NCBI GenBank assembly: GCA_019423725.1 | Contig: JAHZAW010000050.1 | Span: forward strand, 119,880-166,869 | Length of the DNA stretch: 46,990 nt | Origin: Clostridiales bacterium | Lineage (GTDB): Bacteria > Bacillota > Clostridia > Lachnospirales > Anaerotignaceae | Direction: 5' to 3' | In this document: in pieces, positions 17,905 through 27,014 of the stretch | Position numbering within the stretch: the first letter of the stretch is position 1 | Layout of the letters: every line of letters starts with the position of its first letter | Notes under the pieces: model-generated | The model's database searches: none | The model's input: the letters and a program-made list of their open reading frames with translations, nothing else | What the model was told of the DNA's origin: nothing | Position numbers and translations under genes: made by a program

Positions 17905-18869
17905 CATATGCCTCCCATTATCACTATCCTTAATACTACAGCTGCAATCAGTGTCAGCACAGACGCCGCATACATCATTCTATTAGCCTTAATTATATGC
18001 TCCGGCACGACCTCATTTATGTGGTCGCCAATATAGTCCTTTTTATACAATTCTCCAAAGTACCAGGCGTCTCCCGCGAGCCTCAAACCCAAAGCTCCGG
18101 CACATACAGCCTCTGTCTGGGCTGAATTTGGGCTCTTATGTTTGAGCCTGTCCCTCTTAAAGATCTTAACTGCTCCCTTATAGTCCATCTTCAGTATGAA
18201 TGAGGCTGCTATCATCATTATGGCGCTTATCCTTGACGGTATAAAATTAAATATATCATCAACCCTGGCCGCTATTCTTCCAAAGTACAGATATTTTTCG
18301 TTTCTGTATCCCACCATAGAATCCATGGTATTTACGGCCTTATAAAAGGCACCAAGGGGAGCTCCTCCAATGGCCATAAAAATCATCGGAGCTATTACTC
18401 CGTCCGATGTATTTTCAGCCACAGTCTCCACGGCTGCTTTTATAACGCCCTGCATATCAAGCCTTTCCGTATCACGCCCAACTATCATGGATACTGCCTT
18501 TCTTGCTGATATAAGGTCGCCTTTTTCAGCCTCATAATACACCTTCATGCTTTCTGTTTTAAGGGATCTTGCCGCAAAAAAAAGCCAGCAAAAAATGCTC
18601 TCGCAAATAAGACCGGCATATATATTTATCCCGTACACAAACTTAAGGAACACATATACAATGCCAGTAGTTATTACTGATACGATCATAAAGAGCATGA
18701 ATCCCCCTGCCAGCTCACCATCCTTATTCTTTGGAAAGAGCCGCCTTAAAACCTTTTCCGAAGCTAATATTAAATTTCCCATTAGTCTTATGGGATGCAG
18801 TTTAAAATCCGGGTCGCCGAATATACAGTCAAGGATAAATCCCATAACAACAGAAATTACTATATTCAT
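17904..18869 (-). CDS. cbiB: Adenosylcobinamide-phosphate synthase CbiB
   Basis: A 321-residue integral membrane protein that condenses adenosylcobyric acid with aminopropanol phosphate. The opening contains DCIFGDPDFKLHPIRLMG, the CbiB/CobD hallmark, and AENTSDGVIAPMIF marks the central conserved region. Several hydrophobic segments are present, including one at the extreme C-terminus. GAGG precedes the ATG. It forms a translationally overlapping pair with cobD, its substrate supplier. Confidence 0.94.
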   Translation of the reverse strand: MNIVISVVMGFILDCIFGDPDFKLHPIRLMGNLILASEKVLRRLFPKNKDGELAGGFMLFMIVSVITTGIVYVFLKFVYGINIYAGLICESIFCWLFFAARSLKTESMKVYYEAEKGDLISARKAVSMIVGRDTERLDMQGVIKAAVETVAENTSDGVIAPMIFMAIGGAPLGAFYKAVNTMDSMVGYRNEKYLYFGRIAARVDDIFNFIPSRISAIMMIAASFILKMDYKGAVKIFKRDRLKHKSPNSAQTEAVCAGALGLRLAGDAWYFGELYKKDYIGDHINEVVPEHIIKANRMMYAASVLTLIAAVVLRIVIMGGI

Positions 18870-18877
18870 AAATTACC

Positions 18878-19198
18878 TCACTTGATTTTCAAAGCTATGC
18901 CGGAAGTTATCCTGTATACGCTTTCCGCCTGCTCAGCAATGACACATAAAGCCCTGCCAGTTTTCTCTCTCCAATCCCTGTCGAATTTTTCAGCAGGTAC
19001 TATGCCGCACCCTATTTCATCACTTATGACGACATCAAAATCATTTACTGCCTTTTCAATGAGTTCTTTTATGTCTTTTCCCTCCAGCATATATTCTTTT
19101 ACTGCATTGTGAAATCCATTTAAAACCTTTGTTCCAGGGTAATTTTGGCTTACATATTCACTTTTACCCTGATTTCTTCCACCAATTACTAGTATCAT
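18878..19198 (-). CDS. Short CobU-like P-loop protein
   Basis: A 106-residue protein with the Walker A motif GGRNQGKSEY at its start and a central VVISDEIGCGIVP that matches the VTNEVGxGIVP segment of adenosylcobinamide kinases. A full CobU has about 180-200 residues, and the GTP-guanylylation histidine region is missing, so this is a minimal or degenerate paralogue. A full-length cobU lies two genes upstream. The ATG at 19198 has GGAGG 6 nt upstream and overlaps the cobS stop by 4 bp (ATGA), so it is translated with the operon. A kinase-only or regulatory role is conceivable but unproven. Confidence 0.75.
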   Translation of the reverse strand: MILVIGGRNQGKSEYVSQNYPGTKVLNGFHNAVKEYMLEGKDIKELIEKAVNDFDVVISDEIGCGIVPAEKFDRDWREKTGRALCVIAEQAESVYRITSGIALKIK

Positions 19199-19944
19199 AG
19201 TTTTCCTCCGATAACGCATCCCAAAAGTACAACCATCTCAGCTATTTGAAGAAAAAATCCAGCTATATCACCGGTAATGCCTCCAAAAATCCTTCTGCAC
19301 ATAAAATAATGTATGACTGAGGCACATATGGTTAATATAACAGCGATAATTCCCGTGATGGCTCCAAACAGTACCATTATCAATGAGCATAGTATATATT
19401 CAGCCAAAAGTATATATGCGGCCGTTTTATCCGTCATACTGCTCCACATAACAGCAAGTCCATCTTTTTTTGCCTTTGGCAAAGCCATAAGGAAAAATCC
19501 GCTCAAAGCCCTTGACATGAAAAATCCACAAGAGTATACAAATAAGTCCCCTGTCTTTATCTCGCTGAATAAGCCTGCATACATCATCATATATACCACG
19601 GCTGCAATAATGGCAAAGGCTCCTGTATGGGGGTCTTTCATGATCTCAAGCTTTTTTTCTCTGTCAGCGTGGGAACCAATAGCATCGGATGTATCCATAA
19701 ACCCATCCATATGTATACCTCCGCTTATTATTACCGGCAGTGCGGCTGCCACACAGGACTTAAGCATTATTCCGATACCTGCCATATCAAGGAGCATATA
19801 TGCCAGATACCCGCAAATACCGATCACAGCTCCCACAAGAGGGAAAAAACAAAAGGCGTATTTCATGGTTTTTTCGTCCCATTCTATATATGGCATTGGT
19901 ATGGCGCTGTACATTGAAAAGGCCGCAGCCACAGCTTTCAACAT
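19195..19944 (-). CDS. cobS: Adenosylcobinamide-GDP ribazoletransferase
   Basis: A 249-residue polytopic membrane enzyme joining AdoCbi-GDP to alpha-ribazole (phosphate). The N-terminal FSMYSAIPMP, FPLVGAVIG and HMDGFMDTSDAIGSHADREKKLEI-type region (metal-binding DGxxDxxDA) is diagnostic. The ATG at 19944 is chosen because AGGGGG lies upstream and family homology begins at once; its first 7 bases overlap the cobU stop. Membrane location matches CbiB. Confidence 0.94.
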   Translation of the reverse strand: MLKAVAAAFSMYSAIPMPYIEWDEKTMKYAFCFFPLVGAVIGICGYLAYMLLDMAGIGIMLKSCVAAALPVIISGGIHMDGFMDTSDAIGSHADREKKLEIMKDPHTGAFAIIAAVVYMMMYAGLFSEIKTGDLFVYSCGFFMSRALSGFFLMALPKAKKDGLAVMWSSMTDKTAAYILLAEYILCSLIMVLFGAITGIIAVILTICASVIHYFMCRRIFGGITGDIAGFFLQIAEMVVLLGCVIGGKL

Positions 19945-20465
19945 ATTTCTTCCCCCTTGAGCCTTATCGGTATGCCGCATACGACCTCGTATACCACATC
20001 AGCCTTTGAACAAATATATCTGTTTATCTGACCAAGATATTTTATATACATTTCAGTCTCGGGAGCATATTTCTCCCCATCAGAAAATATATCATTGGTC
20101 ACAATTATGAGATTTTCAGCTTCATTTTCTATTATGTCTACTCCCTTGATGATCTCACTGACAGAATTTTCTCCTGCTCCATATTTGTCAAACATCTCAT
20201 TTGCAAGAAGATTCGACATACACTCAAGGAGTACTGTATCTCCCTCTTGGACCTCAAGGCTTTTTAGGCAAGTATATTTCTCAAGGGTAATAAACCCCTT
20301 GTCCTTTCTTGCATTCCTGTGCCTTTTTATCCTCGTTTCTCCCTCTTGGCCAAATGGCATCATAGCAGCCGCATATATGAGCCTGTTTTTTCTGAGTTTA
20401 ACTGCTGTATTTTCGGCAAACTCACTTTTCCCGCTTCCGCTGCCTCCAATTATAACAACTAACAT
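19938..20465 (-). CDS. cobU: Adenosylcobinamide kinase / adenosylcobinamide-phosphate guanylyltransferase
   Basis: A 175-residue CobU that phosphorylates adenosylcobinamide and then transfers GMP. The P-loop GGSGSGKSEFAEN is at residues 7-19, RIKRHRNARK contains the guanylylated histidine, and VTNDIFSDGEKY corresponds to the VTNEVG region, here somewhat divergent. The ATG at 20465 is supported by GGAGG 7 nt upstream and lies 1 bp after the cbiA stop. The frame is open further upstream but without homology. Confidence 0.93.
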   Translation of the reverse strand: MLVVIIGGSGSGKSEFAENTAVKLRKNRLIYAAAMMPFGQEGETRIKRHRNARKDKGFITLEKYTCLKSLEVQEGDTVLLECMSNLLANEMFDKYGAGENSVSEIIKGVDIIENEAENLIIVTNDIFSDGEKYAPETEMYIKYLGQINRYICSKADVVYEVVCGIPIRLKGEEIC

Positions 20466-20466
20466 C

Positions 20467-21780
20467 CTATTTCCTCCATGAACGGCAGTTATCTGCAAAT
20501 TTTTCAGCAAATTCAGGCTTGGACCAGTAATATAAATGGGGATAGCCTGCAATGGTATTTTTATAAAAGCTCATGCACTGCCAGCTTTTGCCCGAAGGTT
20601 TAACAGCAGTACATTCATTACCACATTCATCCATATCCCAGTGGTGGAATTCGTGTCCCCTTATGCCGTCCATATATTTTCTATCAGATTTCAGCTCCAG
20701 GTATCCAAATCTTGAAAGTTTCCCGGTATTATAAGCGGTCCCGTCAAATATGCCCGCCATAGTAAATCCATCTATAGCTTTACTTAAATACATAAATCCA
20801 CCGCACTCAGCAAGACAGGGCATACCATCTTTTATTTTTGTCCTTATATCATCCAGCATGCTTATATTTTCTGAAAGCTTTTCAGCGTAAAGCTCAGGAT
20901 AGCCTCCTCCCAGTATCATCCCATCGGCATCGGGTACAGCCTTATCATTGATCGGGCTGAAAAATACTATTTCAGCACCCATCTTTTTTAAAAGTTCAAG
21001 GTTATCCGAATCATAAAAACAAAAGGCTTCATCCATTGCCACAGCTATTTTAAATTTATCGCCACTTTTTATATTGGGTCTTTCAAACTCCAGCTCTCCG
21101 GCTTCCTGTGCTATTTCAATAAGCCTGTCCAAGTCTATGTATTTTTCTGCTGCCTCAGCCATTTTTTCCAGTATATCATTTGTGCTCTCATCGGGCATAA
21201 CAAGGCCAAGATGCCTGCTGTTTATATTAAAATCACTGTCATTTGGAAGAAAACCAATGACCTCTATACCGGTTTTATCCTCTATCGTCTTTTTTAATGG
21301 GTCATAGGACATGGGACTGATATTATTAAGAATAACAGCCCTTATCCTGCTGTTTTTTTCAAAATCAGCCATTCCCTTTATAAGTGCCGCTGTGGTAACA
21401 GCCATTCCCCGTGCATTTAAAACGATAACCGCCGGAGAACCTAAAACATCGGCCACATTATATGTACTGCCCTTTGTATTTTCAAAGGACTGGCCGTCAT
21501 AGTACCCCATAACGCCCTCAATAACACATATATCCGAATCTTTTGCGTGCTCTGCTAAAAGTGCCTTTGTTAAATTATCATCTGAAAAGAATAAATCGAC
21601 ATTTTTCGACGGCACATCAAGAGCCCTTTCATGAAACATGGGATCTATATAATCAGGTCCGCATTTTGCCGCACATATTTTTGATCCCCTGTTTTTGAGG
21701 GCCTTTAATATGGCACATACAACTGTCGTCTTTCCACAGCCGCTGCCAGTTCCTCCTATGACGATTCTTGGCAAAAACAT
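20467..21780 (-). CDS. cbiA: Cobyrinate a,c-diamide synthase
   Basis: A 437-residue ATP- and glutamine-dependent amidase for carboxylates a and c of cobyrinic acid. The N-terminal P-loop is GGTGSGCGKTT, and KCGPDYIDPMFHE and GVMGYYDG are family markers. The C-terminal glutaminase domain has the nucleophile in AECGGFMYLS and a late RGHEFHHWD. Length is normal. It sits after cbiET and before cobU with minimal spacing. Confidence 0.95.
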   Translation of the reverse strand: MFLPRIVIGGTGSGCGKTTVVCAILKALKNRGSKICAAKCGPDYIDPMFHERALDVPSKNVDLFFSDDNLTKALLAEHAKDSDICVIEGVMGYYDGQSFENTKGSTYNVADVLGSPAVIVLNARGMAVTTAALIKGMADFEKNSRIRAVILNNISPMSYDPLKKTIEDKTGIEVIGFLPNDSDFNINSRHLGLVMPDESTNDILEKMAEAAEKYIDLDRLIEIAQEAGELEFERPNIKSGDKFKIAVAMDEAFCFYDSDNLELLKKMGAEIVFFSPINDKAVPDADGMILGGGYPELYAEKLSENISMLDDIRTKIKDGMPCLAECGGFMYLSKAIDGFTMAGIFDGTAYNTGKLSRFGYLELKSDRKYMDGIRGHEFHHWDMDECGNECTAVKPSGKSWQCMSFYKNTIAGYPHLYYWSKPEFAEKFADNCRSWRK

Positions 21781-21792
21781 AGCTCCACCGCC

Positions 21793-22968
21793 TTAAAACG
21801 AAATTATATAGACTGGGTTCAACGCCCTCATTATGGTGCTGCTTCCCGCTTTTTCTCCCCTTGATGCAAATATCTGAACTATATCCGGGGTCCTTTTGAT
21901 TTTTTGACATATCCTAAGCGTTTCAGAAAGGGTTTCCGGAGTTACTGCGTTTACTACGAACTTTACATCATCATTCTTTTTGATTATCCTGTCAACGATA
22001 TTCTCCATTTTACGCCCGCTCCCGCCTATAAATACATGAGTAGGTATTTCATCTATTTTATCCAGTACCTCTGGTGCTTCCCCGTCGATAATTTCAATAT
22101 TGTCAGCGTAAAATTTGGTTTTATTGGCCTTTATAAGCTCAAGAGCGTCCCTGTTCTTTTCAATGGCATATACTTTTATTTCCGGATCTATCATAGCCGC
22201 AGCCACTGAAACTGAGCTCGTACCAGCACCAACATCATATAAAACTGAATCCGCACTTAATCCAAGCTTAGAGAGGGATATCGTCCTTATCTCGGACTTT
22301 GTCATGGGCACACTGCCCCTTATGAATTCACGGTCATCTATTTCCCCATATATTTTTTTATGGTTTTCATTTACAAAAAGAGCCGCCTCAAGGCTAGTTT
22401 TTTCACTAAAGTTTATATCTTTTGAAAAACCTTTTATTATTTTTTCACTCTCATAGGACAGGTCATATCCTGCGTAAACATATACGTTATCCATACCGTA
22501 TGATACAAGTTTAGAACATATATTTTTCACATCATCTGCACCATTCATGAACACAAAAGTATATTTATTTTCCCTAATATGTCCTATTACATTTGATTTT
22601 CTGCCATGGATACTTATGATCTTCCATTCCTGCCAGGGGATATTTATTTTTGAGGAAAAATAAGAAACTGTGGATATTCCGGGTATCACCTCGACTTTAT
22701 AACCATTTAAAACATCCACAAGCCTTTTTGTACCGCTGTATATCCCCGTATCTCCGCTCATAAATACAGCCGTATCCTCATTTTCCCTGTCGATTATCTC
22801 CTTTATTTTTTCGGCCTTATATTCATAATAAACTTTTTTGAAGCCTTCATACTTTTTTACAAGCCTTTCTGGTCCTATGATTACTTCGCATTTTTCCGCC
22901 ATTGATGAGGCACGGCCTGTCAAAAGTTCACTGTCTCCGCATCCAGCGCCTATAATATATACAGTCAA
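21793..22968 (-). CDS. cbiET: Bifunctional cobalt-precorrin-7 C5-methyltransferase / C15-methyltransferase (decarboxylating), CbiE-CbiT fusion
   Basis: A 391-residue fusion. Residues 1 to about 195 are a tetrapyrrole methylase (IGAGCGDSELLTGRA start, FMSGDTGIYSG loop) matching CbiE. The remainder is a class-I SAM methyltransferase with LYDVGAGTSSVSVAAA and HVFIGGSG, matching CbiT, which also decarboxylates. The two-domain form corresponds to CobL of the aerobic pathway. The start appears to be TTG at 22968 with AGGAG 7 nt upstream, 1 bp after the cbiD stop, which could lower translation. Confidence 0.93.
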   Translation of the reverse strand: MTVYIIGAGCGDSELLTGRASSMAEKCEVIIGPERLVKKYEGFKKVYYEYKAEKIKEIIDRENEDTAVFMSGDTGIYSGTKRLVDVLNGYKVEVIPGISTVSYFSSKINIPWQEWKIISIHGRKSNVIGHIRENKYTFVFMNGADDVKNICSKLVSYGMDNVYVYAGYDLSYESEKIIKGFSKDINFSEKTSLEAALFVNENHKKIYGEIDDREFIRGSVPMTKSEIRTISLSKLGLSADSVLYDVGAGTSSVSVAAAMIDPEIKVYAIEKNRDALELIKANKTKFYADNIEIIDGEAPEVLDKIDEIPTHVFIGGSGRKMENIVDRIIKKNDDVKFVVNAVTPETLSETLRICQKIKRTPDIVQIFASRGEKAGSSTIMRALNPVYIISF

Positions 22969-22969
22969 T

Positions 22970-24070
22970 TTAATTCTCCTTTATCTTCTCAAGAAGCTTC
23001 TTTACATTTACGCTCTGGGACAATATGCCAAGCTCATTGGTAAACATAACTATGCCACATTCTGCCCTGCCATCTGTTAATCTGCCAATATAGACCTTGG
23101 CCTTATCTGCTACCCTTTTCATGGTATCGTCTAAAATCCCATTTTCCCTTAAAACAGATGCCGCCTCTTCTGTTGTTGTGCACTCCATGATATTTCTTAT
23201 CACTTTTATGTCGTCAGTAAAAAATGCCGCATTTGAAGCAAGTATCTCCATTCGGCAGTCCGCGTTCCTGCTGTGGGTATCTCCTATGCCTCCAGCCAGC
23301 TTCACCAGCTTTCCAACATGCCCGACAAGAAGTATTTCTTTAAAACCACTTTCCACAGCCGCCGTGATGCTCTCACCCACAAAATTTGAACATTTAAGTG
23401 CCTTATCGATGTCAATACCATATTGGTTTTTGATGAACTCAGCACCATAATTTCCAGGTGTCATCAAAAGTATATCTCCTTCATTGGCTTTTTTTACCCT
23501 TATTTCAGCCTTTATGGAATCAATGAGAGCCTTTCTGCTCATGGGTTCAACTATGCCGCTGGTGCCAAGTATGGATATGCCGCCTTCTATCCCCAGTCTG
23601 GGATTAAAAGTTTTTTTGGCTATTTCTTCACCGTTTTCAGCACTAATTATAATGTCTGCCCCAAGTTCACATCCAAAGGAATCTATCACTTCCCTGACTT
23701 CATTTTCTATCATTATTCTCGGTACCATGTTTATGGCAGCCTGTCCTACCTCAATGCCAAGGCCCTTTTTTGTGACCCTGCCTACACCTTTGCCGCCGTC
23801 AATGGATATTTTACCACTATTGTTTATTGATACTTCGGCATATATAAGAATACCATTGGTTACATCCGGGTCATCCCCGGAGTATTTCTTAACGGCACAT
23901 GAGGCGCAGTTATCTCCTATTTCGGCATTTAAAACTTCTGTTTCAAACATCGTCCCAGACGGTGTCATTATGCTCACTGTTTTTATTATTTTTCTACTGA
24001 GAGCCATTACAGCTGACGCCTTTGCCGCCGCTGCTGCACAGCTTCCCGTAGTAAATCCGCTTTTAAGCAT
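22970..24070 (-). CDS. cbiD: Cobalt-precorrin-5B C1-methyltransferase
   Basis: A 366-residue CbiD, specific to the anaerobic pathway, methylating C1 of the corrin ring. SGFTTGSCAAAAAKA at the N-terminus and GNYGAEFI and LLVGHVGKLVKLAGGIGDTHS in the C-terminal half are characteristic. AGGGG lies before the ATG. It follows cbiK by 14 bp. Presence of CbiD with CbiG and CbiK marks the early-cobalt-insertion route. Confidence 0.95.
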   Translation of the reverse strand: MLKSGFTTGSCAAAAAKASAVMALSRKIIKTVSIMTPSGTMFETEVLNAEIGDNCASCAVKKYSGDDPDVTNGILIYAEVSINNSGKISIDGGKGVGRVTKKGLGIEVGQAAINMVPRIMIENEVREVIDSFGCELGADIIISAENGEEIAKKTFNPRLGIEGGISILGTSGIVEPMSRKALIDSIKAEIRVKKANEGDILLMTPGNYGAEFIKNQYGIDIDKALKCSNFVGESITAAVESGFKEILLVGHVGKLVKLAGGIGDTHSRNADCRMEILASNAAFFTDDIKVIRNIMECTTTEEAASVLRENGILDDTMKRVADKAKVYIGRLTDGRAECGIVMFTNELGILSQSVNVKKLLEKIKEN

Positions 24071-24084
24071 TATATCCCCTGCTT

Positions 24085-24897
24085 TTAATCCATATAACTT
24101 TCTATCTCATCAACGGCCTTTTCGATATGCTCTAAAAACATATCCTGTATGCCCTCATATTCGCCAAGTCCTCTTATATTGCACTTAACAGCACACCCGG
24201 CATTTTCCAGCACATTTTTCCAGCTGTCACCGTCATTTCCAGCCATATCGTTATTGGCATGGTCACCGGCAACTATCATAAACGGATAAAGCACTGCCTT
24301 TTTATATCCGCCTTTTTTAATGAAAGCCGTGACCTCGTGTATATCCGGGTATCCTTCCACCGTTCCAACAAAAAAATTATCATATCCCATAGCCTTGAAC
24401 CTATAATCCAGGGCAGCATAGGCTGAATCAGCGTAATGTTCCGTACCATGGCCCATAAATACCGCCGCCGTATCTGGATCGATATTTCCGATTTCACTCA
24501 CGATGGCCTCTACAGCTTCGGCATAATCACCGCTTGATGTAAGAAGCGGCTTTCCAAAGCTCATTTTTTTAAAATCATTCTGGCACTTCCTGGCATCGGC
24601 CATGAGCTCATCATATTCAAAGCCATTCATAACATGGGTAGGCTGAATGACCACATATTCAAAGCCGTCGTCATACAGTTTTTTAAGCGCTTGAGTCACA
24701 TTATCTATGTATATACCGTCTCTATTTTTAAGTATATCTATTATTATCCTGCTGGTAAACGCCCTTCTTACGGTATAATCCGGATAATTATCGGCTATTT
24801 TTCTCTCTATGGCGCCGATGGTCTTTTCCCTCGTATCGTTATAGCTGGTGCCAAAGCTTACCACAAGTATGGCTTTCTTATGTAAATTATGATTCAT
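24085..24897 (-). CDS. cbiK: Sirohydrochlorin cobaltochelatase CbiK
   Basis: A 270-residue class-II chelatase inserting cobalt into sirohydrochlorin, the first committed anaerobic step. LVVSFGTSYNDTREKTIGA and VFMGHGTEHYADSAY (metal-binding histidine) and the C-terminal PFMIVAGDHANNDM histidine are family hallmarks. There is no signal peptide, unlike some CbiK proteins of haem-piracy or periplasmic type. The ATG at 24897 follows GAGGTG; a TTG at 24909 overlapping that site is unlikely. Confidence 0.94.
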   Translation of the reverse strand: MNHNLHKKAILVVSFGTSYNDTREKTIGAIERKIADNYPDYTVRRAFTSRIIIDILKNRDGIYIDNVTQALKKLYDDGFEYVVIQPTHVMNGFEYDELMADARKCQNDFKKMSFGKPLLTSSGDYAEAVEAIVSEIGNIDPDTAAVFMGHGTEHYADSAYAALDYRFKAMGYDNFFVGTVEGYPDIHEVTAFIKKGGYKKAVLYPFMIVAGDHANNDMAGNDGDSWKNVLENAGCAVKCNIRGLGEYEGIQDMFLEHIEKAVDEIESYMD

Positions 24898-24927
24898 TTT
24901 ACACCTCAAATATTTAGATTTCTTATG

Positions 24928-26259
24928 TTATCTTCCTATTTTATAAAGGACAGCGTTTACTATGGCCGCAGCAACGGTGCTTCCGCCTTTATTTCCCTTG
25001 GAAACGATATAGGGGACATTCCCTTCCAGTATGAGTTTTTTAGACTCCACCACATTTACAAATCCCACTGGAACACCTACTATAAATGCCGGTGAAAGTC
25101 TATTTTCTGCAATCATTTTATCTATGGTTATGAGCGATGTTGGCGCATTTCCCACAACAAAAATAGTTTCTCCAGCAAGTTCTCCAGCTTTTTCCACTGA
25201 TACGGCCGCGCGGGTTATTCCCCTTTTATATGCCTCTTTAGCCACATCCTCATCGGCCATAAAACAATATGCCTTTATCCCCAGCTTCTTTAACATCTTT
25301 TTATTTAAGCCCGCCAGAGCCATATTTGTATCTGTGACTATATTTGCTCCGTTTTTAAGTTTATTTATGAATATGTCCACTGCATTTTCAGAAAACACCA
25401 GATTATCAGCATAGTCAAAATCAGCCGTTGTATGTATGACCCTTTTTACAACATCTTTATTTTTTTCATCTATATTTTTGTCTTTTATTTTTTCCTCGAT
25501 TATGGCCATGCTTCGTTTTTCTATCTCCGATGGCTCCGTTATAAACTGTCTGTCTATCATTTTATATACTTCCTCCAGGCTGTATCCCTTGTCATCAGGA
25601 CGTTTTATTACGGCTGTTTTCATTCCAAGTTCTCTTGCGGCTTTGATTTTTTCCTCAAATCCTCCAGCCTTTCCTGAACTTTTAGTCACAAGCCAGCTGC
25701 AGCCCTTAAAATCTCTCATATTTTCTTCAACTGTAAACGGTCCCAGGCCGCATAATATATTTTTAAATCCCATATCCCTGCACTTTTTTAAGGCTTCATC
25801 TGAATCAAGTATCCTTATTACTATCCTGTTTTCATAATCATCTATTACAGTGTATTTATCTGCCTCTTTGCTGCCTGTGCTTACAAATATCCTGCCAGCT
25901 TTATTTTTTAGAAACTGTGCCGCATCTTCAATGGTGTCAAAATATACGGCGTTTTCGCAAAAAATATCTTCCCTTGATACCCTGATATATTTTTTTCCTA
26001 AAACCTCACAGGCCGTTTTTATGTTAGCGGTCACATCTTTGGCATAGGGGTGGGTGGCATCGATTATGATGTCAAAATCCGACAATACTTTTTCCATTTC
26101 CTTTTCGTCCAGACGTCCGCTTTTTATATCCATATCTTCTGAAAGCATTTCAGCACCTTCAACCGTGGCCGTAAAAGCAGAAAAGTCCTTATTGCCGTTT
26201 TTTAAATATTCACATAATTTTCTGCCCTCAGTTGTTCCCCCAAAAACAGCATATTTCAT
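24928..26259 (-). CDS. cbiJ/cbiC: CbiJ-CbiC fusion: cobalt-precorrin-6A reductase and cobalt-precorrin-8 methylmutase
   Basis: A 443-residue two-domain protein. Residues 1 to about 245 match precorrin-6x reductase CbiJ/CobK (VFGGTTEGRKL, IIDATHPYAKDVT, GLGPFTVEENM). From about residue 255 the sequence is precorrin-8x methylmutase CbiC/CobH (VIHTTADFDYADNL with the catalytic histidine, TDTNMALAG, VVGNAPTSL, GVPVGFVNVVESK). The fused steps are not consecutive: CbiET acts between them. The ATG at 26259 overlaps the cbiH stop as TGATG. The spacing to GAGGGG is long (12 nt), so a TTG at 26262 is also possible. Confidence 0.92.
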   Translation of the reverse strand: MKYAVFGGTTEGRKLCEYLKNGNKDFSAFTATVEGAEMLSEDMDIKSGRLDEKEMEKVLSDFDIIIDATHPYAKDVTANIKTACEVLGKKYIRVSREDIFCENAVYFDTIEDAAQFLKNKAGRIFVSTGSKEADKYTVIDDYENRIVIRILDSDEALKKCRDMGFKNILCGLGPFTVEENMRDFKGCSWLVTKSSGKAGGFEEKIKAARELGMKTAVIKRPDDKGYSLEEVYKMIDRQFITEPSEIEKRSMAIIEEKIKDKNIDEKNKDVVKRVIHTTADFDYADNLVFSENAVDIFINKLKNGANIVTDTNMALAGLNKKMLKKLGIKAYCFMADEDVAKEAYKRGITRAAVSVEKAGELAGETIFVVGNAPTSLITIDKMIAENRLSPAFIVGVPVGFVNVVESKKLILEGNVPYIVSKGNKGGSTVAAAIVNAVLYKIGR

Positions 26260-26984
26260 CAAATATCATATCCCCTCGGTGTGATCAGTCTGCCATTTAC
26301 GACCTTTGTGGAGCTGTTTCCTATTATTACCGTGGTAAACATATCCGCCTTAAAATCCATAAGTTCCTTTAAGTCACATATTCCGTATTCTTCTCCATCC
26401 CTGTCTATGTTTTTAACCCAGCCGCATTTTGTATCAGCAGCCTTATATTCAAGCATATATTCACAGGCTCTTTTCAAATAATCCGCACGTTTTCTGCTTC
26501 CAGGGTTATACAGACATATAACAAAGTCCGCCTCAGATGCAGCCTTTAATCTCTTTTCTATCTTTTCCCAAGGTGTCAGCAGGTCGCTAAGGCTTATGAC
26601 TGCAAAATCATGCATAAGCGGCGCACCTAACACTGCCGCTGCACTTACCGCCGCTGTTATTCCCGGTATTACCTTTATTTCAAGCTCACTATGGTCAGCG
26701 GCTGTTTCATATACAAGTCCTGCCATACCATATACTCCGGCATCTCCACTGGAGATAACTGCGGTCGTCCTTCCGCTAAGGGCATATTCAACGGCCTTCT
26801 GGCACCTTTCCTTTTCCGACCTCATGGGTGATGTATATATTTCTTTTCCTTCTGTTTCTTCTTTTATTAGTTCTATGTATTTGTCATATCCGACTATTAC
26901 TTCACTTTCCCTTATGGCTTCCAGGGCAGCATTGCTCATCTGTTTTATGCTTCCCGGTCCAGTTCCAACAATGTATAATCTCAT
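26259..26984 (-). CDS. cbiH: Cobalt-precorrin-3B C17-methyltransferase (ring contracting)
   Basis: A 241-residue tetrapyrrole methylase. The N-terminal IVGTGPGSIKQMSNAALEAI, the ISSGDAGVYGMAG loop and PGITAAVSAAAVLGAPLMHDFAVISLSD-type segment identify CbiH/CobJ. It methylates C17 and forms the delta-lactone with ring contraction. Length is normal for the single-domain form. It lies 30 bp after cbiG and overlaps the CbiJ-CbiC gene by 1 bp. Confidence 0.95.
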   Translation of the reverse strand: MRLYIVGTGPGSIKQMSNAALEAIRESEVIVGYDKYIELIKEETEGKEIYTSPMRSEKERCQKAVEYALSGRTTAVISSGDAGVYGMAGLVYETAADHSELEIKVIPGITAAVSAAAVLGAPLMHDFAVISLSDLLTPWEKIEKRLKAASEADFVICLYNPGSRKRADYLKRACEYMLEYKAADTKCGWVKNIDRDGEEYGICDLKELMDFKADMFTTVIIGNSSTKVVNGRLITPRGYDI

Positions 26985-27014
26985 GATCTTCTCCTTAAAT
27001 CAGATATTCTGGCA

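Noticed and set aside
23484..24188. A 234-codon open frame on the plus strand across cbiD and the end of cbiK
   Set aside because: Antisense shadow of two confidently identified genes; no homology seen.
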